From: Phalacrocorax aristotelis
Lineage: Eukaryota > Chordata > Aves > Suliformes > Phalacrocoracidae
Direction of reading: 5' to 3'
Assembly (NCBI RefSeq): GCF_949628215.1
Contig: NC_134278.1
Coordinates: 44,535,191 to 44,599,190, forward strand
DNA length: 64,000 nucleotides
The notes below the pieces were generated by a model. That model was not told the origin of the DNA and made no database searches. It saw only the letters and a list, made by a program, of their open reading frames with translations. The translations under genes and the position numbers were made by a program. Positions 11,266-26,200 of the stretch are shown here, in pieces; the stretch's first letter is position 1; every line of letters starts with the position of its first letter.

Positions 11266-14200
11266 AATTGTTGAGATAGAATCAGAAGTTTAAAGATTTA
11301 AGAATGAAAACATAAGCATAAAAAGATATAAAATTCTCTGAGAGAAAGGAAGGCAGCAAGAGCACCCCAAAAGACTATTAACCTGTTGGATGAAGCAATA
11401 GAGCCTAATGCTCCTCTACATGATTATAGGACTAACTAAGACCCATAGGGTGTCTTACCAAAGGTGCTTATTAGTGGCTCATTAATTCCAGCTGCTGTGT
11501 GAATTAGCAAATAAGTAATTGCTTTGTTTTTAAGTTGTGTATATGCTGTTGGCAGGCTCTTAATGCATGGTAATAGTCATGCTTATTACTGTGGGCATGC
11601 AAAACTTGGGTTTTCAGAACTTGGTCTTCTATTGGTAGCATTATTTAGTAATAACAGCGATGATGTGGTAGTTATTAAAGCTACAGTGCGCTTGAATATT
11701 CATAATGGATTATAAGAGCTTTCCTTAGAGGGAAGCTAAAAAACACGCTGGTGGATGAGGAAAGCTAAATAGATTTACAAATGCAATGGAGACAAGGTAG
11801 CATAAGCATGGTACATGCTGGATCTCTGCTCTCTTGGGGAATTCTGAAGGTGCAGTTTCTTCACTTCTTCATTTTTAAAGACTCACTGACTGTAGGAGAA
11901 GGAGAGAAACATGTCTTTAATTTATGTTCTCTGGTAAAAAACATACTGACCCAATCTTATTTTAGGCACTGCATCTGTAGTGACACTAAGAAGTGATATT
12001 GGGAATAATAAGAACATGGACGCTGTTAAAAGCTTAGACTGGTAGCAAGTTTAATTAAATATCAATAGTCAATTACTTGCTGACTAAACCTGTGTTCCTG
12101 CATATAAGATTTGATATTTTTGTAAGTGGTTAGCCTATCTGGTGCAGCTGTATTGGTAAAATTCACATGGATGCCTCTGGTGGTTGTAGACCTTTGATGT
12201 GTACTTCAGCATTTCTCTGAGGCATATGCTTATTAATCTGTCTGTGGATGCAAGCCATTGTGCCAAATTTGGAAATAAAGATTCTCCCTGTAAAGGCGAA
12301 GAACTGCCAGCTTCTGTGATCAAACTCAGCACAGGGCTTCTGTCTCTGTAAAGCCTGAATGTGACTAACACGGCTGAAATATGTAAAAAATGACAAATAA
12401 ATTCACCAGAAGGCAGTCAGTTAAAAATAGAGTGATGTCATGCTCTGCCTGTCACTTCCTATCACTGAGGATGACACAAGGCTGTTCTTTTTATGTATGA
12501 GGGCGCATCAAAAGTACAAGGCTTTTATTCTGAAGAATCTTTCTTAGACTGTAGCAAGCCAAAGAACTGAATTTTTTTTTAATTTGGTATTTTACCAATG
12601 TTACCATGTTGGTATTAAATATCAGTAATCAAGAGCTTGGGTATATAAAGTATCTGCAAGTGTGATTGTTAAAAAATGAACATGTAGTTCCTCAAAGCAT
12701 AAAAACTCTGTGTATTCAGCTTATACAGTGTTAGAAATGGGATACATTTTTCTTGAACCAGGAGCCTGAATTTTTCCAGGGAATTTAAAAATAACATAAG
12801 AAATAAATCAGTTCTCAAGTAGCTCTTTAACAAAACAGCCCATGAGAAGAGCACAGACTGTCCAGCTGGGTACATGTATACCAGGAGCCTGTTCTGAACA
12901 GTGGACAGCATCCAACACATCAGAGGAAAATACTGTAACTCGCAGAATATGCGTGTGTTACAGGCTGCCACACTAGATCTTCTTTTAATCCTTTCACACC
13001 TCTAAGAGAGAAATCTCTAAAACTACTGTGGACCTGGAAAATGAAAAGTATGTTTGTGACCATTTGAATGTTTTGTTTCAGTTTTTCATCCCAATTTTGA
13101 TTTTATGTCGTGTGTTCTTAATTTTTCATTCTCAGCTACTTCTGTAGCTGAATGGAAGATCAAAAATTCATTTTGGTAGTTAACTAGCGTCAGAAGTCTG
13201 ATCGATCTATTGCAAATTCTCTTTAGAGAAGGGAGAATAGGAATGCCTGGTGTTAACTTGTTTTGCTGTGAGGTACTACTGAAGTTTTCTGCAGTGTTTA
13301 GTATTCAGAAAAGCAGGAATTGGAGTATTAGTCAAGATGGGCAGATAATCTCCGTGAAATAAGAGTCCTTTTTTTGTAATGGGTGCCCAACCTGAGAATT
13401 TTCGAGAGGAGGCAGGTGGGGTTTGCTACATGATTTATGGTCTGGGAATGACCCACAGGTCGACAGCAGAGGAAAATTATAAGTGCCGTTATTGAGTAGT
13501 GGCATAGGCTTATGTTTGATCCTGTCCACATTTTCTACCACTGCACTGTTTTCCTCTTTTCATATTTTTGTTGCTGTTTGTCCATGATTTATGGCAGTCG
13601 AAAGGGATACTCTAGCAAAATCATGTGTAATTAGGATTCAGGGAATTGAGTCCTCTGTCCTGATTACTGGTTTCCCAGTAAATACAATGAGAACATTGAT
13701 CCATTTGTTCCTTATCTCATCAGCGTTAGGCAGAACCAGAGAACTTAGCATTAGCAAGAACTGATTATGAGCCAAGCAAAAATTTCTGTCCTGCAGCTTT
13801 GTGAAGAGGAACTCAAGAAAGATGGACATTTATCTAAATGTTTAAATCACTGTTGCCTTCCAGTGATACCTGATTGTTCTGTTACTTCGAATTCAGTTTG
13901 TTTCTGTGTTACTGGCTTCAACTGATGTGTCTTTCACTGGTCCTGAAGTATACAAATAAATGGAAGGCTTTTGCTTAACTCCAGGCTGTGATCGGTGTTA
14001 CTGAACACTTGCATCTTTTCAAGGCTAGGTGGCTGCAGTGCTTTATTTAAAGGAGTTTCTGTCAAGTCCTTACACGGATGAAGTTTATGGAGCATGCAGC
14101 AAGCTCACGTTTACAGTCTCACACATCAGCCCAGACAGGTCACTAGTCCCTTGTCAGATAACATTCATTTCAAAGACATTACATATAAATTCTCCTGACT

Positions 14201-17200
14201 GACTGTAGCTTGGCATACCTGATGCCATCTTCTATAGTTTTCCTATCTGATTGTTATATCTCAATTAGCAGGTTACTCTGACTTGGAAATGCACAGTAGG
14301 GGCCAGCATGTTTGAGAATGAGGCAGCCTGGTACTGGAATTAATTAATTCTAGCAATTACATGTGCATTTTTGTTTAACTTTTACTCTTAGCATTCAGTT
14401 CTCAGTGGCAATACTAGCTGAGAGAACTTACACCCTCATTCTTTCCTATAATCCTAGATTCAGTTCATCCCTCTTGCCAGAGCAAGGGTGTAGGAACTCT
14501 TCAGAGCGAACAACATCAGATAGGAGGAGTATGAATACCTTGAACGGGTATTGCTGCCAGGCTGGTTGTTTGGTTGGTTTGTTTGTGACCAGTTGCACTT
14601 TGCACCCAGATAGTTTCACTCCAGCAGTCAGAAACAACTGTACCAGCTCCAGTGAGGAGCAGAAGGTGAACCAGCAGTGAGAAGAAACTGGGTGGAATGG
14701 AGAGGTGGCTCATCTTGAGCTGGCTTTGCTGACACACCAGAATCACCCAAGACAAACACCATCCCTTTGGGCCTGAAAAACATGTAAGTGAACGTTTATC
14801 CACTTGAAAGGTAAGAATTATGTTGGCTATACTGGAGGGTCTGCATTATGATGATAAATTGTTACAGAGACCATTGTACAAATACAAGTTGTGTATTGAT
14901 AAATACAGTGACCACAACCATTTTGCTGGATTAACTATGTATAAATTGAAGTTACACCCATTAGATCAGGTTATCATCTGGGGAGGTGACAGAAACGTGC
15001 ACTGATGGGACTGAGGTAAATTATGTGACTGAATAACCAGTAAGCCTGACCTAAGGGCCTGAGGTGACTGAAGTACATGGGGTGACCCACCCATCCAAGG
15101 TCTCTTCTTTCCAGTGTAGCAAAAAAAGGGATGCACATGGAAATCTCTGCTTTCTACAGTGTTTGTTATTTGATGATCTGAAATTTTGCTTACATTCTGC
15201 TTGGCAAATAAAAGTACACGTTCTGACAGCTGAAAATCATGAAATCCGGGATTCCTGAATCACAGCACCACCTGTATGTAGCTCGGAAATATGTATTCTT
15301 AGTCTGATTTGTATGAAGCTCCTTAAATTATATCTCTCTAATATTTTATATCACAAAAAATAGAGTGATCCAGAGGTCTGATGTGGGCATAGTGTGTATT
15401 AAAGGCACAAGGAGAGAAAGAAGAACTTTTATTTTTAACCTATGATTATTCCAGAAAGCTGGACAAACTATAGACCAAAGCAGGCCGTGGAGTAACTTAG
15501 TTGTTCAACTCAGGTCTGATCAAATCTGGGCTGATTTTGCCCCAAGAAGGACTACATTTCCTGACCTATTAAAATGTTTCTCTAAAGAAGCTGCTTTAAA
15601 GTGACAAGAGTTCTGTTTCAGTGTGTTTGGGAATTTCATTTAGCCTATCAGTTATTTTGAAATTTTCCAATTTAAATCATGTCATGCTGAAATCTCTTTC
15701 ATGTCTGACTGAAGGCTTTCCTGAAAGCAGGGCAGAAGGAATCCAGTCAATCCTTCTGTACTGGGAGCCTCAATTTAAGATGGTGACCCACTTCCACCGG
15801 CATATTGAAGCACACTATTTCCTATTTTCTTTATTCCAACACTACCATCCGCAGTGCTAGAGGAAACATACAAAAATGGAATCCCTCTACTTATTGCTCC
15901 TAACAGGGATTTCTCAAACAAATAGTTGAAGACAATTCTCGGTATGATGCACAATCTAGTCGTCAGTAAAGCTCTGATTTAATCTCCAAATTTGGAAACA
16001 TTGGTGGCAAATAGGAAATTAGCTTAATGCATCTGTGTGTGAACAAGAGTCAGCGTAATAATTCCACTTCACTTCTTTGAGGAAGTTTCATTCTTACAAA
16101 ACAAATATGAGACCCATTAGTTTTGTGACATAAGGCTGCATGTGCTACCATCTTTTTCTTTCTGAATTCTCCGCCCATCCCCAAACCCAAACAGCGTACC
16201 AATTATTAACTTGAAATTAGACCATAAATAAAAGTTGGGGGGCATCCTGTTCTTCTGCTAATGCTTTTTTTATACTACATCAACATGTTTCTTTGCACTG
16301 TGTTTTCCATATTTACTCTGTATCAATCAGTATCTTTTCTGAGTAAGTTTGTGTTATAAAGATCTACTGTGAAAGTAACAAGTGAAAACTAAGGATATGT
16401 AACTGTCTTAAACTATAAGCACATTACAAGAAAAAAAAAAGTCAACACAAACCCTGTTGAGACAAATGCCTCTTAGTTTTTGCTAAAAATTACTGTTTAA
16501 AATCACTAACTTAATTATTTTCTGTGGAAGTTACTTACATGTTCTTTTTTGTGGAAAGCCAGCAACTGTTTTAGTATCTGGCATATCACTGAAGGGTTGG
16601 TAACAACGTGGCTTAGGCAGAGAGGGTCTACTCTCAGCTCTGTCACTGACCTTCTCTCAGACCATGGAAACTGCAAACAACAGGCCAGGAAGTTCTCAGT
16701 GTTTTCTTTTTTCCTAGAATGTAATGATCTACTCCTAAATAACGGAAGAATGCGTTGTCAGTAATATCAGTAAATAATAGGGAGTTATCTGGGCTTGCTC
16801 AGCAAGTCGAATAACAAGGACCCCAGTTAACAGGTGCTAAGGGCTAAAGTTACATCAATTTGTATGTAGCTAATCTGGCAAAATGGTTGTGGTCACTGCG
16901 TTTATCAATATGCAACTTTCTTAAGGTTTCTTAAAGTTCCTACCAAGATTTTCTTGAAGTCTGGACACATCCGAGAAAAATAAAACTACACTTACTGGTG
17001 GCTATTTTGACTTACTATAATAAAGTTACAATCAGAAGTTAAACTAATCTGTTGTTAATAATAATTACCGATTTTGAGTCCTCTCCAAGAAGCAAATGCA
17101 TCTACTACACTAATGGTAGAAGAGGCTTCTATGAGGGAAAGCTACCATACTCCAGAGCAAAGAAAATGTGACCATAGCATTACAACCTACAACCTTTAAG

Positions 17201-19673
17201 TAAAAGCCTTGAAGTAAAGTAGAATGTGTAACTTTGTATTACCAGAAGATAAACTACAGAGCATGATTTCAGAAGTACATCATATTAATTTAGCATTTAG
17301 TCCAAGAAACAAATGACAAACCATCATCTAACTTCTCTAAGACATGCAGTCACCAGTAGAGTTACAATAGTCAAGTCTTGCTGATTCAAACCCAAATTTT
17401 GCTTAAATTTGTGGTTGCATTCTTTTCCCGTATTTTAAATAGTAACTATTTAGGGGCTGACCTTAAAACAGATAAAACATAAAAAGTCCTGTTGACTTCA
17501 GTGACATTTATACAGAACAGGATAAATAGGAATTCAAATAACAGGAAAGAATCCAAGGCTCTAGACAAAAATCTACATTCAAAATGGACCAAAAATTCTC
17601 AGGCTTGGGGTGTGATCCAGTGAGGGTCAGGAAGGAAATTCCTGAGGGAAGATTTTCATAACTATCTGCTGTTGTCTGCTGCACGGGTTCTGTTTCTTTA
17701 TTTGTTCTACATCTTACTTTGAAATATCTCGTGGAAGCCATTATTACAGACCCTGTTTTAGACAGCATGTATTCATATTTCTGACCAGGGGAAAATAGAC
17801 TTATTCTCTACTTGCTTCATTTACCATAAAAGATGATGCTTCATTTAATTTAGGATTAAACCAGTATGGATTATTGCAACACATTGCAGAAAAATGCCTG
17901 TTGTAACAGGAGTAATGTCCACTACAGAGGACTTGGTCTACACCTAAGGCAGTAGTACCCATTAATGCATGTAAGGAATGTCTGGGGTTGGATTAGTTCA
18001 CCGAGGATATAATTAAGATAAATAATGCTGTATTGTTTTAGTTAATTTTGCATTATTCCTAAATAGTCTACTTTATGTACAGTAATACAGTAAATGAATT
18101 ACACTCTTAATGCAGGTCTTCTGAGCCTTTTCATTTATATTTGTAGGTATCACCATTTCCCTGAGAGCTTACACACACAAACTGTGCTGGTAGAGAATGC
18201 ATTAGAGAAACAAGAAAATGTTTCAATGATACCAACACCTAACTACCAGTATTAGAGTTCAACTGGAAATCCTTACTGAAGTTAGAGAACCCTCTTTCCA
18301 CAGCATCAAAAATCTGGGGGCAGCATGTGGGACAGACAATTTTTGAACAATCACATTTACTAATTATATGTGAAGAAACAGTGTCTAAATATGTTAGTGT
18401 CAGGTTGCTCTGGGGGCTACTAAAATAAACCATTAAAGAGGTCCCAAACTATTTAAAGAAGTACTACCTCTATGTACTAAAAGTCCATTTTTAGATTGTA
18501 TAATAAGGACACGATTAAGCTTCAAAGCTCCAGCATTAAAACGCAGGCTTACTGAGACTCCTTGAAGGCAGAGTTCTTTCTTTATGTAAGATGCCTTCAG
18601 GACCATGATGAAGCTACCACACTTTCCTATATACATAATATAATGCAAAAACAGTGTTCTCGAGCATCAATTCAGAAATTCAGTTGGGATTGACATACTC
18701 TCTGGCTAGAAAATTAATGCTGAAAATGGTCAAGATTTCTTTGGTTGATAAACAGTTTGTCAGAATGACTCATGTTTTTCTAATATGGATTAAGACCTTT
18801 AATTCTCCACAGAAGGCTTTAATTATGAATGATAACAAACAATAAATTCCTCTTGCACAAAACATCTGGAACCTCTTTCTAGTAAGTTACTGACAAAAAT
18901 CCCTCTGAGCACTTCTCTGTGGGACCAGGCCTCAGCATCTAACAGCTGCCTTGAGAAGAGGTTCTCTGCTGCACCTATAAGTAGCAGGACTCTCAGCTTG
19001 TGGATAATGGAGACTTTAAATACTCCAGAGGAACTGTCTGTTCACGGCCTGCCTGAGTTACAGCAGCCAAGCTTCTCTTCCCAGAAGCACTGCCAGACTC
19101 TCTTCAACCGTTTGTGACATGGGCCAGCTTCACCCTGGCGTCAAACCTCTTGCAAGCCTGTAGAAAGGATGCCTGCAGGGCATCTAGTGGCAGCTCTCCC
19201 TTTGCAGCGCAGGGAAATTCACCTCTCACCCCACCAGGAACTGAGGTTTTTACATTTCAGCAAGCTGCTCCTGCACTCTTGTACCCTTTGTTCAGACATC
19301 AGAGGGAGCATGAGAAGTTATTTGTTGTTTTTTAGTACCTTCATCTGTTTGGAAAATGTGGGTGATCTTGTAATTGTTAATTGCTACGATGTGGTGCTTT
19401 CTTCTTTTTCTTACCCCCCTGTGGATGGATCATACTTCATCTCTGGGCACGGGGAGAGACGCAGAGCTACAGCCTGTTTACACGGGAGACAGAACAACAC
19501 TGATCTCAGAATCTTTTCTCTCTCTCTACAAGTGTGATCTCTACTAGCAGACTGCAGCATACTCTGCAAGGATATTCTCATAAAAAGAACTTCTTACAGT
19601 TTAGATTGTTGCAGATACAAATAAGAAAATGTATTTTTTCTTTTATACAGAATGAATGATGTTGGCCATTTCC

Positions 19674-19687
19674 TTTTTTTTTTTTTT
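19674..19687. repeat. Poly(T) tract
   Basis: Fourteen consecutive T in intergenic sequence. No adjacent retrocopy or LINE was recognised. Confidence 0.9.
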
Positions 19688-20360
19688 CTTTTGGTTCATA
19701 GGTATTTCAGGCTCTTCCATAATTTCCCAGTACTGGTTAGAAAGTGGAGTGGAAAGAAACAGTGAAATCTTTAAAACTGTAATTCCACCTTTTGCTAAAA
19801 TCAAATACTTTTTTTTCAGATGTGTTCCGTCTTTCTGACGCATAAGGGAATAAGGTGCTTTTTTGTAGTGCGGTGCATGAATTGAAAATAAAGAGTAAAA
19901 GACTAAAGTATAATAAGCAAATGTATAAGTAAAAACTATTATGAAAAACAGAGAAAAACTGTGAAAGTGTGTTCCTTGTTTCCTAACAATAGTTAAACTC
20001 TGAGAAGTTTAAACCTTCATACTTTTTACAATTTAGCATTTTATTGATTAATTACTTGTTTTGCCAGAGAGGATCATACTTATGATTTCTTTATTGCTCC
20101 TTTAGGCTGGGAGTTGAATGGCAACAATATTTGTTTTAATGCTAGAGTTTTTGCCAGTATTTCTGATTTTACAGGTTGTTTCCACCAGGAAAACCAGATG
20201 ATGACTTCAATGACTTTTCTCAAGGGATCTTGCTCATTTGAGACCTGTTCCTTTCAAGCAATATACATAACACGCCCCCTTTTTTTTTTTTACGAACACA
20301 GCAGGAAACAGGAGATTGTTTTCATGCTCAGAGTTTCAGGTCCCCAACAGACAACATTCG

Positions 20361-20379
20361 CACACACATACACACACAC
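20361..20379. repeat. (CA)n microsatellite, interrupted
   Basis: CA units with one TA interruption in intergenic sequence. It lies inside a 166-codon plus-strand open frame that I regard as accidental. Confidence 0.9.
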
Positions 20380-21859
20380 TCATATGCTTTTGTTGCTTTT
20401 ATGGACAGGAGGACCTGTTGTCATCTATACCCACTGCTGCCACAAGCCAAATGTTTCATTTAATAACTTCCATAATCAGTCTCTCCCCCTGCTGCCTTTT
20501 GTCTCTTCCTCTGGGATGTACAGAGCTACCTGCAGACAAGTCCCAACCCTCCTGGCTTCAGACCAGATTGTTCAACTCCCACTCCAGGCTTGTCATTGTC
20601 ATTCAGGTGAATGACTTGAGCAATGACTTCTGTGGTTTCAGATTATTTTTTTTTAAAAAAAGGTATTTGACTGTAGCTGGAATGGAAATAGGTTATCACT
20701 CTTACTAACCTTAAATAGGATTTAGGCTTTTTTATAAATCAGAGGTACATCTCTTGAAAGTTAGATGCAGTCTTCCTTTTAGTGTCTCTTGTGCTGTCAG
20801 GACCTGCCATCTGTCTGAGCAGACAATGTACACAAGGTGCCTGGTGCCCAGAGTGGAATCCGTCACTCTGAAATTAATTTCAAGTATCTTCTTGTGTGCT
20901 TAACAGGACCGATTTAAGGCTGCAATCTAATAGTACATTATCTCTAAAGGAGAATCCTTCTTCTGCTAGTAGCCACCCCTCAACTCCCTTGGAAGAAGGG
21001 CTCTTCTGCCTGCACGGTAAGCCACCTCAACTCGCTGCCTCTGCAGAAAACCATTCACTGTGGTTTTTTTAATCAAAGTTTTCAATCTTAAAACACAAAG
21101 CAGCTTATAAATTGGTTATATATACTACCGAATAAAATAGATCAAGGAGCATTCTTTGGTCAGTCAGCCCTCAGGTCAGTCAGCACACGAAGTCCATACC
21201 AATACATATAAATTTTTATTACCGTTTTTTGTCCATAGTATGACATACTGTCCCACAGCTGATAGTTATTGCAGTCACATTCAGATGCTGTTAGTACCTG
21301 TGCAAGTGCTCCTCTGTTTCAGTACAAGTTTGGCCACGTTAGCCTACAAATTGCCGAAGATACATCAGCATAGCTGTATGCTGTGTTACTATCCTTGCCA
21401 TTTATCAGTACTCAGCAAAACAAAGCATGCTGATAACATAGCTTTTTTTTGCCTCAGGTTTAACTGCAATTTCAGTACCATAGTTTTGTACAGCTATGCT
21501 AAATTATTATAATTGGGGGTTGTTTTTTTTTTTACAATCCCAACCAAGATACCTTTGTCAGCAAAAGATTTTAAATTTAAATGAGGACTCAGACTTGTCT
21601 GCATCCTAGTCAGGTCACGTTTTCAATTCTTTTTTAATAACATAAAGCCATGAACCTTAAACAGCAGAATCACAAGAATACAAGCTATATTTTCTACTTT
21701 GGGTTTTTCAAAAGCCATACTGCCCTTCTGCTTCTTAGACATGTAGGTGGCTCTGTGGTACAGTCCTTGCCATTTCTGTGTGTTCAATTTTATAGAACCC
21801 TAGAGGTATGAGGGTACTTTTATACACTTTTTACATGGTGACAAATGCAGACACAGCTG

Positions 21860-23224
21860 TGATAGACCTGTCAGTCTGACCTCGGTGCAGGGGAAGGTTA
21901 TGGAGCAGATCATCTTGAGTCCCATCACGTGGCACATACAGGAAGACCAGGAGATCAGGCCCAGTCAGCATGGGTATAGGAAACGCAGGTCCTGCTTAAC
22001 TAACCTAATCTCCTTTTATGACAAGGTGACCCACTTGGTGGATGAGGGAAAGCCTGTGGATGTTGTCTACCTAGAATTAACTAAAGCCTTTGACACTGTT
22101 TCCCACAGAATTCTCCTGGAGAAACTGGCTGCTCATGGCTTGGATGGGCATACACTTTGATGGGTAAAAAGCTGGCTAGATGGCCGAGCCCAGAGAGTTG
22201 TGGTGAATAGAGTTAAATCCAGTTGGTGGCCAGTCACGAGAGGGGTTCACCAGGGCTCAGTGTTGGGGCCAGATCTGTTTAATATCTTTATCAGTGATCT
22301 GGATGAGGGGATCAAGTGCACCCTCAGTATGTTTGCAGGTGACATCAAATTGGGCGGGAGTGTTGATCTACTCGAGGGTAGAAAGGCTTTGCAGAGGGAT
22401 CTGGACAGGCTGGATTGATGGGCCGAGGCCAACTGTATGAGGTCTAACAAGGCCAAGTGCTGGGTCCTGCACTTGGGTCACAAAAACCCCATGCAACGCT
22501 ACAGGCTTGGGGAAGAGTGACTGGAGAGCTGCCTGGAGGAAAAGGACCTGGGGGTGCTGGTTGACAGGCGCCTGAACATGAGCCAGCAGTGTGCCCAGGT
22601 GGGCAAGGCGGCCAACGGCATCCTGGCTTGTAACAGGAATAGTGTGGCCAGCAGGAGCAGGGCAGTGATAGTGCCCCTGTACTCGGCACTGGTGAGGCTG
22701 CACGTCAAATACTGTGTTCAGTTTTGGGCCCCTCACTACAAGAAGGACATTTTGTTGCTGGAGCGTGTCCAGAGAAGGGCAACGAAACTGGTGAAGGGTC
22801 TAGAGAGCAAGTCTTCTGAGGAGCGGCTGAGGGAACTGGGGTTGTTTAGCCTGGAGAAGGAGGCTGAGGGGAGACCTTATCGTTCTCTACAACTACCTGA
22901 AAGGAGGTTGTAGCAAGGTGGGTGTTGGTCTCTTCTCCCAAGTAACTAGCGGTAGGACAAGAGGAAATGAACTCAGGCTGCATCAGGGGAGATTTAGGTT
23001 GGATATTAGGAAAAATGTGTTTACTGCAAGAGTGGTCAGGCATTGGAAGAGGCTGCCCAGAGAGGTTGTGGATTCACCATCCCTGGAGGTGTTAAAAAAA
23101 TATGTAGGCATGGCACTTCAGGGCATGGTTTAGTGGTGGACTTGGCAGTGCTAGGTTAATGGTTGGGCTCAATGACCTTAAAGGTCTTTTACAGCCTTAA
23201 TGATTCTATGATTCTGTGATTCTA
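21860..23224 (+). mobile_element. CR1 LINE, 3' 1.36 kb (copy A)
   Basis: Encodes the CR1 ORF2 palm domain onward: LTKAFDTVSHRILLEKL (motif A, near 22075-22130), [18 protein letters not shown] (motif B, about 22250-22305) and FAGD in place of the catalytic FADD (about 22330). A TGA at 22158-22160, another at 22416-22418, a TGA for TGG at about 22518 and a two-base deletion near 22860 break the frame. Ends with the ATTCTATGATTCTGTGATTC tail. The part from 22400 onward is almost identical to the copy at 39152-39970. Confidence 0.95.
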
Positions 23225-26200
23225 TTTGGATTTCCATATCATCTGATCCTTCTAATATAAGCCCATTTTAGGTCTTTCAGATATGGACTTAGAGGGCATA
23301 TCTTGACCCTGAATCTTAAAAAGGTATTTATTCATTCTCCTGAAGAGAAGTTCCTGTACTGGGGATCTTAAGTAAAGGAAGTGTGCTAGCTCCAGAAAAG
23401 GGAAGTATTTCCTGTAAGCTCTTGCAGTCGGTGTTTTCTACTGGAAAAATCTAGGCTGATTTTATGCAACGTAGATGAGCGTTAGAAAGACTGTGTCTCT
23501 AAAAGCTTGTTGACTCTTCTTGACTGTGTTAGACTAGCTGATACAAGATACTACTTTTCTATATGTCGCTATTTGTTGACTTAAAGAGAATTAATTAGGA
23601 GTGCTCTAATTTTTCAGTTTAAGTGCCATGCGTACATGTGTCTTTGTCCAAAATGAGCTCAACAGACTTAATATGAACTCCAGATAAATGTCAGCTGTCA
23701 ATCTGTGAATTCATCAGATATTCCATTCAAGGTTTGGTTTGTCATTGTTGTGTGGTTTGGTTTTTTTTTTGTTATAGTATATCTTTGATTTTTTGTAGTG
23801 TTGAAAAGAGATCTATTGTGTTCTAGACTAGTGTACCTGTTAAAAATCCTTGAATTACAGAAGTTCAGCTCCAAATACATTCATACATAACTGTTTCCAC
23901 ACATACTGGATGGAGAAACAGTGAGTATACCAAAATCTTATCTCAGGATAAGGCAAGTTTTGGGCCATGTGGAGTAAGCAGTCCATTTAGTATTTGGTGT
24001 ATAGAGCACTGTTTCTTGTCTTTCAACATGATCCAAATGGGAGAAGGTGTTACAGACCACCATGCATGCAGCTTAACCAGTCCAACAAATTGTTGAGGGA
24101 GCAAGCATGGACCCTTCAGAGAACGGTGCCTGAATGTCTCATTTGTGGGGCAACTCTGCAGAGATGTGCTAGAGTGGCTTTTGCAGTGTTCGGATACTTC
24201 CATGGCTAGATAATGTCAAGAATGGAAAAAGACAAAACGTATGTACTAGCAAACTTGGACCGAAGGATATGTATTACAACTAACATGCTCCTTATTCCTA
24301 CTGCGTTTATCATAACATGCAAAATAAGCTAATTCGCATACAAGTGGAACTTGTATTCACTTTCTATCACCAGTTGCCTGATTAAAGATCACATCCTATT
24401 AGAAGAACAGATTTCTGTTAGGGAACTAGCTACCCTGGATTTCTACTGTTCCTTAACTAAAGAGTTAAGCATTGGAAAGTCAGCCTGTGAGGGTTCAATC
24501 ACACTGCGTTAGGTGAGCCTTTTCTCTGACCAGTACAGCCATGCTTCTGCCACTAGAATGATTACGAAAGCTCTTCCTCCACTGATTTAACAGCACCAGT
24601 CATGCACATGAAAATACCACGCTTTTAGAGACTAAGGTTTTTATATTGCACAAGCACCACTGAGTAGATGCATGTTTCAGTGACTGTGTTAACTAGAATA
24701 TCTTCTGTTTCCAGTGCACAAATGCAGGAAAAGCTGGCAAGGTGCAGGGGCCTCAGATCAGACACGGAGATTCTCGAACAAGCTGAGACCTTGTATCACT
24801 GGTATCTGCGGATCATTATTTTGGGACTCTACCTAACTCTTCCTGCCACAGTTTATGAAATCATGTCCTGACAACATGAAGCCATACAAGACCTCAATAA
24901 TGCTCTGAAAACCACAGAGAACTGTTAGAACACACACTGAGAAGGCTGAACGTATGGTAGCATTTGCAGAAAAAAGTTAAAACTTAGTAAACCCCAAACT
25001 GTAAGTGCAGGGTTCAGTAGCCTACAATAACTGATATCTGTAGGTGCTTTTGAATGGCAAAAGACTGGAACCCCTTAACCAGTTATGGAATCATGTGTTC
25101 TCAAGGTGGTGCCTGGAAAGTGAATAGTCCCAGTTTGAGGAAGACTAAGGACAATGTGCTACACATGCTTATATTTCTGTCACATGCTGCGTTTCTAATG
25201 TGTACTTAGTAGCTCCTCTTCTGCTCATCTTCAGATGTTCTAACTTACAGGGCTTTATTATTAGAGAATTTAAAATATTTCTTTCAAACTCTGTGAGGAA
25301 CGAATTGCTAGTGTGCATTTTGTTCGTAACATTCTGGACTGTGGCAAATTTTCTGCTGAATTAGATATTCAGCTTCAGCTCATTTGGTTGCCATTTCAGG
25401 CTCCAGAGCTTGCTTGCAGTAAGGTCCTTGGCTGCTTCTTTACTCATGAGAGGAGACCAGCAGCAAGTGGCTCAAACAAAACCTCATGTTACTCATCATT
25501 AAGGCTTTTGACGGCAGCACAGTGAAGTCAGGTCTGCCAGCTTTAATTGTGGAAGGGATGAGGATTTTCTAATAGAAAGCACTTTGGTTCTGCAGACAAG
25601 CTAAATTCAGTAAATTACTTGTACAAGCTCTCTTCTTCCTCAGTTTCTAACACCTCCATCCTCCCTCTTACTCTTAACAGGGAGAGGACTGGTTGTCTAA
25701 TTGTCCCAGAATTAAAAGTGCAGCAAATATTCAGGCATTCTTTCAGATCTTTACTATCTCCATGCTACTTTCCATTGTAGGAAGAACCTGAATGTAAGAA
25801 AAAGCTGGAGGAAGAGTAATCTGAAGAGGCTGTGGTTCCTGAGGTAGACTGGTTTTGAAAACAAAGGCATGCAAAGTGGCCTACGCTGAGGCATGCGCTT
25901 TTGTTAGCAGAGTGACAGTGCAAAGGCTTGTACCAGGCTCAGTAAAGCATTACATATACAATATCATCTATCACGGTGGAAAAAGCGCTGCAGGAGCTTG
26001 TGGTCTCTCTCCCTCTTCCTGAGCATCTACCCCTGCTCCTCCTCTGCCAGCCATTCTGTGATCCCTTTCCTCTGGTCATGGAACTTCTCATACATCGGAG
26101 CCTCCAGCCTTTCTTGCAGCAGCCACATGCTAAATGAAGCAACTACATTTTTGGAGTACTGGCTGTGAAATATGCTTGCTTGATGTTAGAAATACACCTC

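Larger units (their letters stand above)
11266..21859. other. Intergenic stretch without recognised genes
   Basis: About 10.6 kb of AT-rich unique sequence. Apart from homopolymers and the CA repeat I see no gene, RNA gene or transposon. Many AATAAA-like hexamers and short open frames occur at the density expected by chance. Confidence 0.6.

Noticed and set aside
20114-20614. A 166-codon plus-strand open frame
   Set aside because: It includes a CA microsatellite translated as Thr-His repeats, has no domain, and lacks splice or promoter context.
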